Shown: piece after piece, positions 7,553 through 12,847 of the stretch
Numbering within the stretch: position 1 is the first letter of the stretch
Layout of the letters: each line of letters begins with the position of its first letter
Source: Nitrosomonas sp.
Lineage (GTDB): Bacteria; Pseudomonadota; Gammaproteobacteria; Burkholderiales; Nitrosomonadaceae
DNA: 12,847 bases
Reading direction: 5' to 3'
NCBI GenBank assembly: GCA_005779435.1
Contig: SXJH01000183.1
Span: 1 to 12,847, forward strand
The notes under the pieces: model-generated
Database searches by the model: none
What the model saw: only the letters and a program-made list of their open reading frames with translations
Told to the model about the DNA's origin: nothing
Translations under genes and position numbers: made by a program

Positions 7553-8731
7553 GTGATCCGTTTTAATTTTTTACGTTTTTCTATGCCTCTCAGAAATTCA
7601 CTGCCGATCTTGCCGTTCGCGCTGTTGCTGGCGGCATGCGGCGCAAAGGAATCCGCTCAACCTGCGGTAACGATGGAACAAGCGATCACGGTAACCTACG
7701 CGATCGCAAAATCCGTTGTCATGCCGGTTAATCTGGAAACCATCGCGCAGACGGAAGGCGCCAAGGAAATCGATATCCGGCCGCGCGTCGGAGGAGTATT
7801 GCTCAAGCGATTATATGCGGAAGGCGCAGCGGTTGAAGCCGGACAGGCGCTGTTTTTGATCGATCCCGAGCCTTTCCGGCATGCACTGGCCGAAGCCGAC
7901 GCACTGATGCGCGAACAACAAGTCCGGGTGCTGCGCGCGCAAACGGAAGAAAATCGCCAGCGATTATTGCTGGCCGAGAATTTTGTCAGCCAACGCGCGC
8001 ACGATATTGCGCGCGCCGATCTGGCCGCTGCGGAAGCGGGATTGCAAGCGGCAAAAGCCCGGGCCAGGCAAGCTGAATTGAATCTTTCCTACACTACCGT
8101 CAAAGCGCCATTCAGCGGCGTGACAGGGCGTTCGCAATTTTCCGAAGGGGCATTGGTTTCCGCCAACGACAGTGTGCTGACGACATTATCGCAATTGTCG
8201 CCGATCTGGGTACAGTTCAGTTTCTCGGATAACGAGCTGGCGCAGATCGGCGGGCGGCTGACCGGAAACAACGTGCACAGCGTAAAAATGATCTTGCCCG
8301 ATGGCTCCGAGTATCGGCGGCAAGGTGAAATCAATTTCGCCGCGAGCCAGATCGATCCGCAATTGGGTACGCAGCAATTGCGCGCCACATTCGAGAACAG
8401 CGATCACCATGTTTTGCCGGGGCAATTCGTCCGGGTGCGGATTGCCGCCGGAGAACCACGGCATGTATTTCTGGTACCGCAAACAGCGGTCATGAGCTCG
8501 GAATCCGGCAGGTATATTTATCTCGTCGGCGACAATAACACCGTAACGCAACGACCTGTCGTCGTGGGCGATTGGATCGGTACGGACTGGATTGTTTTGG
8601 ACGGCTTGCAAGCTGGAGATAAAGTGGCGGTGGATAATTTAATCAAATTGATGCCGGGCAAAGCGGTGAATCCGCAGCCGCTGCAAGCTGCATCACCCTC
8701 CCACGCGGATCAAGCGGCCGGTAAGCCGTAA
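7553..8731 (+). CDS. RND efflux periplasmic adaptor subunit (membrane fusion lipoprotein)
   Basis: The 392-residue adaptor of a tripartite efflux pump, of the AcrA/MexA type, linking the inner-membrane pump to an outer-membrane channel. A lipoprotein signal ends in LLLAAC, so Cys29 would be lipidated. The first half of the lipoyl domain is at about 72-107 (IRPRVGGVLLKRLY, then EGAAVEAGQALFLIDPEPF). An alpha-helical hairpin covers 108-175 and is rich in Ala, Glu, Arg and Gln. The second lipoyl half follows at 176-212 (TTVKAPFSGVTGR), then the beta-barrel (215-300) and the membrane-proximal domain (300-372). The start given is a GTG; an ATG at 7583 would leave a more compact 18-residue signal before the Cys and may be correct, but neither start has a good Shine-Dalgarno. 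The pump gene follows after 9 nt. Confidence 0.92.
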   Translation: MIRFNFLRFSMPLRNSLPILPFALLLAACGAKESAQPAVTMEQAITVTYAIAKSVVMPVNLETIAQTEGAKEIDIRPRVGGVLLKRLYAEGAAVEAGQALFLIDPEPFRHALAEADALMREQQVRVLRAQTEENRQRLLLAENFVSQRAHDIARADLAAAEAGLQAAKARARQAELNLSYTTVKAPFSGVTGRSQFSEGALVSANDSVLTTLSQLSPIWVQFSFSDNELAQIGGRLTGNNVHSVKMILPDGSEYRRQGEINFAASQIDPQLGTQQLRATFENSDHHVLPGQFVRVRIAAGEPRHVFLVPQTAVMSSESGRYIYLVGDNNTVTQRPVVVGDWIGTDWIVLDGLQAGDKVAVDNLIKLMPGKAVNPQPLQAASPSHADQAAGKP

Positions 8732-8740
8732 CCTGCAACG

Positions 8741-11700
8741 ATGACTCAATTTTTTATCGTCCGTCCAATTTTTGCATCGGTTTTATCGATTGTCATCGTA
8801 TTAGCCGGTTTGGCTGCGGCCTGGCAGTTGCCGGTCGAGCAATATCCTCGGGTTACGCCGCCCACGGTACTTGTGACCGCCACATTCCCGGGCGCCAGCG
8901 CGGAAACCATGATCAAGACGGTGGCGGCGCCGATCGAGGAAAAACTCAGCGCCATCGAAGGATTGCTGTACTTCAACTCAAGCGCGGATTCGAGCGGCAG
9001 GCTGACCATCACGATCACCTTTGAGATTGGCACCGACATCGATCGCGCAACGTTCAATGTGAGCAACGAAGTCAATACGGCACTGGCGCGTTTGCCCGAT
9101 GAAGTGCGGCGTACCGGCGTGACCGTGCAAAAACGCGCCAACGATCTGCTGCTGGTTCTCTCCGTCACGTCGCAAGATGCCAAGCATTCCACGCTGTTTC
9201 TGAGTAATTTTATTACCAACACTATACTGGACGATCTCCGTCGCACCAACGGCGTCGGTGAGGCGCGGGTATTCGGCGCGCAGGACTATGCCATGCGTAT
9301 TTGGCTGCGGCCCGACCGAATGGCGCAATTGGGCATTACGGTCGCCGACATTACCAATGCCATCCGCGCGCAAAATACGCAACCCGCCATCGGCAAAATC
9401 GGACAGGAACCCGCGCTGGCCGACCAGCAGCTGGTCTATACCGTAACTGCGAAAGGCCGGTTGCTGGAACCCGAACAATTCGAAAACATTATTTTGCGTT
9501 CGGACGGACCGCGCGGTGCGCTGTATTTGAAAGATGTCGCACGAGTCGAGCTTGGCGCGCAGGATTATTCCATCCGCACCTTGCTGAACGGCCAACCGGG
9601 TCTGGGCATCGGCATTTTTCTGCGCACCGGCGCCAATGCTTTGGAAACGGCGGCTGCCGTTAAAGCGCGCATGGATGAGCTTAAGCAGCATTTTCCCGAA
9701 GGCATGGAATATGTCGTTTCGTACGATACCAGTGTTTTTGTGAAGGAATCGATCCGCAAGGTGGTGCAAACGCTCGGCGAGGCGATGCTGCTGGTGGTTT
9801 TGGTGGTTTATCTGTTTTTGCAAAGCTGGCGCGCCACGTTGATCCCGATTATCGCCATTCCCATTTCGCTGATCGGCACTTTTGCCGGATTATGGCTGAT
9901 GGGTTACTCGATTAACACGTTAACGCTTTTTGCCATGGTGCTGTCGATCGGCATCGTAGTGGACGATGCGATTGTGGTTCTGGAAAATATCGAACGCTTA
10001 ATGTCGCAGGAAAAGCTATCGCCCATCGATGCGGCGATCAAAGCGATGCAGCAAGTATCCAGCGCTGTCGTCGCCATGACTATGGTATTGGCCGCCGTGT
10101 TTATACCGGTCGCATTTCTAGGCGGCATCGCCGGGGCTTTGTATCAACAGTTTGCGGTGACGGTAGCCGTTGCCGGCGTGATTTCCGGCATTGTCGCATT
10201 GACGCTCACGCCAACGCTATGCGCCGCCTTATTGCGCCCGGCGCATCGTCAATCGGTTTTCTTTACCCGGTTTAACCGCCATTTCGAGCAAGTACGCGGC
10301 TGGTATGTCGGTGCGGTCGGGTTGAGTTTGCGGCATTCGCTCAGGAGCGCGGCGATTTTTTTGGCGCTAATTGCCGCTTTGGTTTATATGCTCAAAAACA
10401 TTCCCGATAGTCTCGTCCCTCCGGAAGATCAGGGTTTTGTCATTGCGGCGGTGATCCTGCCCGATAGCGCTTCTCTGGCAAGAACGGTTAAAACGGCTGA
10501 AGCGGTCAGAACCGAGATGGCGAAAGAATCCGCGATTACTTTTCAGTTTGCCGTCAACGGATTGGATTTTATCGGCGGCGGCAACAAAACCAATATCGCT
10601 ACGGTATTTGTACGCTTGAAGGATTGGTCGCAGCGCGACACGGCGGCTACCGAAATCGTCGGCAAATTGTTCGAGGTCGGATCGCAGCAACCGGACGGCT
10701 TGGCGATTGCTTTCAATCCACCGGCGATCCGTGGCTTGGGAAGCACCGGCGGCTTTGAATTTTTTCTGCAAAGCCGCATCGATTCCAATCCCGCGCAACT
10801 GGCCGCCGTGGTGCACGAGTTCGTGCAAATACTGCAGCAAGAACCCAACCTGGCAACGGTGAATACTTTTTTGCGCTCTTCGGTGCCGCAATACTTTGTC
10901 GAAGTCGACGAAGCCAAAGCGATTGCGCAAGGCGTTGCGGTTTCCGATATCTACGCGGCGCTGCAAACCGCCATGGGTTCTTTTTATGTCAACGATTTCA
11001 ATCGTTATGGACGAACCTACCGGGTACAATTGCAAGCCGATGCCGCTTACCGCATGAAACCGGAAGATTTGGGAAAAGTATATGTACGGTCCGATACCGG
11101 CATGATGATTCCATTGTCGGCATTGAGCAAAACCAAACCGATCGTGGGCGCCGAACAATTGGAGCGGTTCAATGGATTGCTGGCGGCAAAGATTATGGGT
11201 AGCGGAGCCAGCGGTGTAAGCTCTGGCGAAGCAATCGCGCTGGTGGAAGCCATCGCCGCAAAAGCGCTGCCGGAGGGGTATCAAATTGCCTGGACAGGCG
11301 CTGCATTCCAGGAAAAGAAAATGGGATCGGCGGCAATCTTTGCCGTGAGTTTGGCCATCGTGATGGTTTTCTTGATTCTTGCCGCGCAATTCGAAACCTG
11401 GGCGTTGCCGCTGGCTGTCATCATGGCGCTTCCTTTCGCGATGGTAGGCGCGTTGACGGCTATCCTGCTGCGCGATATGCCGAACGATGTCTATTTTCAG
11501 ATCGGCATGGTGACGCTGATCGGATTGACGGCAAAAAATGCGATCTTACTGGTAGAGTTCGCCAACCAGAAAATGCGGCAAGGTATCGATGTCACGCAAG
11601 CTGCGCTGCAATCCGCGCAATTGCGCTTCCGCCCTATCGTGATGACGTCGATGGCGTTTATCCTGGGCGTCGTGCCTCTGGTGCTGGCAACTGGCCCGGG

Positions 11701-11869
11701 CGCTGCCGCGCGTCAATCGATGGGCACTGGTGTTTTTGGCGGAATGATCATGGCGACAATGATTGCAACGATTTTTGTACCTTTGTTTTTCTCTTGGTTC
11801 GTACATAACAACAATCCGCAAAAACCGGCGATGATATCGTATCGACCGATTAAGCGCCCGGAGGACTAA
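8741..11869 (+). CDS. RND efflux pump, HAE1 family (AcrB/MexB-like inner-membrane transporter)
   Basis: A 1042-residue proton-driven transporter, the full length for the hydrophobe/amphiphile efflux (HAE1) family, expected as a trimer. The N-terminal FFIVRPIFASVLSIVIVLAG begins transmembrane helix 1, and LPVEQYPRVTPPTV is the conserved start of the porter domain. The proton relay is present: Asp408-Asp409 in GIVVDDAIVVLENIE of helix 4, and Lys932 in LTAKNAILLVEFA of helix 10. RGLGSTGGFEFFLQ around residue 665 and NDVYFQIGMVTLIGLTAKN near the C terminus match AcrB-type rather than CusA-type pumps, so organic substrates are more likely than metal ions. No outer-membrane channel gene follows; it must be encoded elsewhere. 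The reading frame is intact. Confidence 0.95.
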   Translation: MTQFFIVRPIFASVLSIVIVLAGLAAAWQLPVEQYPRVTPPTVLVTATFPGASAETMIKTVAAPIEEKLSAIEGLLYFNSSADSSGRLTITITFEIGTDIDRATFNVSNEVNTALARLPDEVRRTGVTVQKRANDLLLVLSVTSQDAKHSTLFLSNFITNTILDDLRRTNGVGEARVFGAQDYAMRIWLRPDRMAQLGITVADITNAIRAQNTQPAIGKIGQEPALADQQLVYTVTAKGRLLEPEQFENIILRSDGPRGALYLKDVARVELGAQDYSIRTLLNGQPGLGIGIFLRTGANALETAAAVKARMDELKQHFPEGMEYVVSYDTSVFVKESIRKVVQTLGEAMLLVVLVVYLFLQSWRATLIPIIAIPISLIGTFAGLWLMGYSINTLTLFAMVLSIGIVVDDAIVVLENIERLMSQEKLSPIDAAIKAMQQVSSAVVAMTMVLAAVFIPVAFLGGIAGALYQQFAVTVAVAGVISGIVALTLTPTLCAALLRPAHRQSVFFTRFNRHFEQVRGWYVGAVGLSLRHSLRSAAIFLALIAALVYMLKNIPDSLVPPEDQGFVIAAVILPDSASLARTVKTAEAVRTEMAKESAITFQFAVNGLDFIGGGNKTNIATVFVRLKDWSQRDTAATEIVGKLFEVGSQQPDGLAIAFNPPAIRGLGSTGGFEFFLQSRIDSNPAQLAAVVHEFVQILQQEPNLATVNTFLRSSVPQYFVEVDEAKAIAQGVAVSDIYAALQTAMGSFYVNDFNRYGRTYRVQLQADAAYRMKPEDLGKVYVRSDTGMMIPLSALSKTKPIVGAEQLERFNGLLAAKIMGSGASGVSSGEAIALVEAIAAKALPEGYQIAWTGAAFQEKKMGSAAIFAVSLAIVMVFLILAAQFETWALPLAVIMALPFAMVGALTAILLRDMPNDVYFQIGMVTLIGLTAKNAILLVEFANQKMRQGIDVTQAALQSAQLRFRPIVMTSMAFILGVVPLVLATGPGAAARQSMGTGVFGGMIMATMIATIFVPLFFSWFVHNNNPQKPAMISYRPIKRPED

Positions 11870-11888
11870 TTCGGCTACAATCGCGAAT

Positions 11889-12847
11889 ATGAACGTTAGT
11901 AAAATAAAATCACTCCAATCGATTCAGAAAAAAACGGGGACTGCCAATATCATCCTGATCGGCATGATGGGCGCCGGCAAAACCACTATCGGAAGAGCGT
12001 TGGCGAGCCATCTGGATAAGGAATTCGTCGATTCGGATCATGAAATTCAAAAGCGCACCGGCGTAAAGATTCCGGTTATCTTTGAAATCGAGGGCGAAGC
12101 CGGTTTCCGCAAACGCGAATCCGAGGTGCTGGCTGAATTGGCCGAAAGGAAAAATATCATCCTGGCTACGGGCGGCGGGGCGGTTCTGAATCCCGAAAAC
12201 CGGGAAATTTTGCGGCGCAGCGGCATTGTCGTTTACTTGCGCGCTTCGGTCGGCGATTTATACCGGCGCACTCAGCACGATAAAAACCGGCCGTTGCTGC
12301 AAACGCAAAATTTATACGCGCGATTGAGCGAACTTTATACCCAACGCGATACGCTATATCGCGAAACGGCGCATGTCGTTATCGATAGCGGCAAACAGGG
12401 CGTGCGTTTTTTAGTGGATAAACTCATTAATAAATTGCTGTCATTCGATTCTACCGCAATAACCCAGGACAATCAGAACACTGCCATGCAAACCATTACT
12501 GTCGATTTCACTCCTTCGCTCGATAAACGCAGCTATCCGATTCATATCGGCTACGGCATTCTGCAACAAGTCGATTTGATCGTATCGTGCTTACCGCAAA
12601 AACGGGTCGCGATTGTCAGCAACACCACGATTGCGCCGCTTTATCTGGACAAGCTCCGCGCTGCGCTGGAAGCAAAAGGTGTTGCGTCGATTCCGATCAT
12701 TCTTCCAGATGGCGAAGCACACAAAAATTGGGAAACGTTGAATTTGATTTTCGATGCCTTGCTGAAAAACCATTGCGAGCGCAAAACGGCGATTCTGGCG
12801 CTTGGCGGCGGCGTTGTCGGCGATTTGACCGGATTTGCCGCTGCGAC
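11889..12847 (+). CDS. aroKB: Fused shikimate kinase / 3-dehydroquinate synthase (AroK-AroB), 3' end beyond the window
   Basis: One open frame of 319 complete codons runs from the ATG at 11889 to the window edge with no stop. Residues 20-185 are shikimate kinase: Walker A GMMGAGKT at 25-32, DSD at 48-50, shikimate-binding Arg74 in FRKRE, GGG at 95-97, lid Arg134 in DKNRPLL, and Arg153 near the C terminus. A polar linker (about 186-199) follows. The second domain starts at Met200 (ATG at 12486) with MQTITVDF, DGEAHKN at 274-280 and the NAD-binding GGGVVGDLTGF at 306-316, the N-terminal third of 3-dehydroquinate synthase. The two catalyse non-consecutive steps of the shikimate pathway in the cytoplasm. 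They are usually adjacent separate genes; a fused AroKB is known in Thermotoga maritima. Internal initiation at Met200 has no good Shine-Dalgarno (AGGA lies 16 nt away). The start at 11889 also lacks a well-spaced one (GGAGGA is 23 nt upstream). Confidence 0.88.
   Translation, partial: MNVSKIKSLQSIQKKTGTANIILIGMMGAGKTTIGRALASHLDKEFVDSDHEIQKRTGVKIPVIFEIEGEAGFRKRESEVLAELAERKNIILATGGGAVLNPENREILRRSGIVVYLRASVGDLYRRTQHDKNRPLLQTQNLYARLSELYTQRDTLYRETAHVVIDSGKQGVRFLVDKLINKLLSFDSTAITQDNQNTAMQTITVDFTPSLDKRSYPIHIGYGILQQVDLIVSCLPQKRVAIVSNTTIAPLYLDKLRAALEAKGVASIPIILPDGEAHKNWETLNLIFDALLKNHCERKTAILALGGGVVGDLTGFAAA

Noticed and set aside
10367..11389. 340-codon open frame on the - strand inside the RND pump gene (and similar ones at 8978-9823)
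   Set aside because: They are antisense to highly conserved AcrB-type sequence, show no domain features, and have the composition expected of shadow frames.
8741..11869. CusA-type heavy-metal RND pump or the hopanoid transporter HpnN
   Set aside because: The conserved segments around the proton-relay Asp pair and Lys match HAE1 (AcrB) pumps. HpnN is a shorter MMPL-type protein, and there is no adaptor protein in its typical context.

Overview
The window looks like a chromosomal segment of a Gram-negative betaproteobacterium, plausibly an ammonia oxidiser of the Nitrosomonas type. The reasons are a hopanoid pathway, abundant periplasmic copper proteins, an RND efflux pump and moderate G+C in coding DNA. 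The genus is an inference from gene content; no rRNA or other taxonomic marker is present. No tRNA, IS element, phage gene or CRISPR array was found.

Layout. (1) 47-2767 (+): squalene-hopene cyclase followed 6 nt later by the hopanoid-associated nucleoside phosphorylase HpnG, two steps of hopanoid synthesis in one operon. (2) 2752-4518 (-): an MsbA-type ABC exporter half-transporter, convergent with hpnG and overlapping its 3' end by 16 nt. (3) 4536-4566: a strong, probably bidirectional rho-independent terminator between the exporter and the copper genes. (4) 4579-7241 (-): a two-gene copper operon joined by a TAATG stop/start overlap. The first gene encodes a membrane-anchored two-domain multicopper oxidase with its type 1 copper in domain 1 and an unusual N-terminal extension. 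The second encodes a membrane-anchored single-domain cupredoxin preceded by a dense His/Met-rich segment. (5) 7242-7552: an AT-rich divergent intergenic region holding a perfect 9-bp-arm inverted repeat, the best operator candidate in the window. (6) 7553-11869 (+): a periplasmic adaptor lipoprotein and a 1042-residue HAE1-type RND pump, with no outer-membrane channel gene beside them. (7) 11889-end (+): shikimate kinase running in frame, without a stop, into 3-dehydroquinate synthase, that is an AroK-AroB fusion cut off by the window edge.

How the parts fit. Shc and HpnG make and extend hopanoids; the ABC exporter may move a lipid or amphiphile, but only its position suggests a link. The two copper proteins share one topology (signal peptide, periplasmic copper domains, one C-terminal membrane helix, short cytoplasmic tail), which suggests they act together at the periplasmic face of the inner membrane. 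The RND pump diverges from them across a shared regulatory region. The points most worth a second look are the copper-protein pair and the AroK-AroB fusion.
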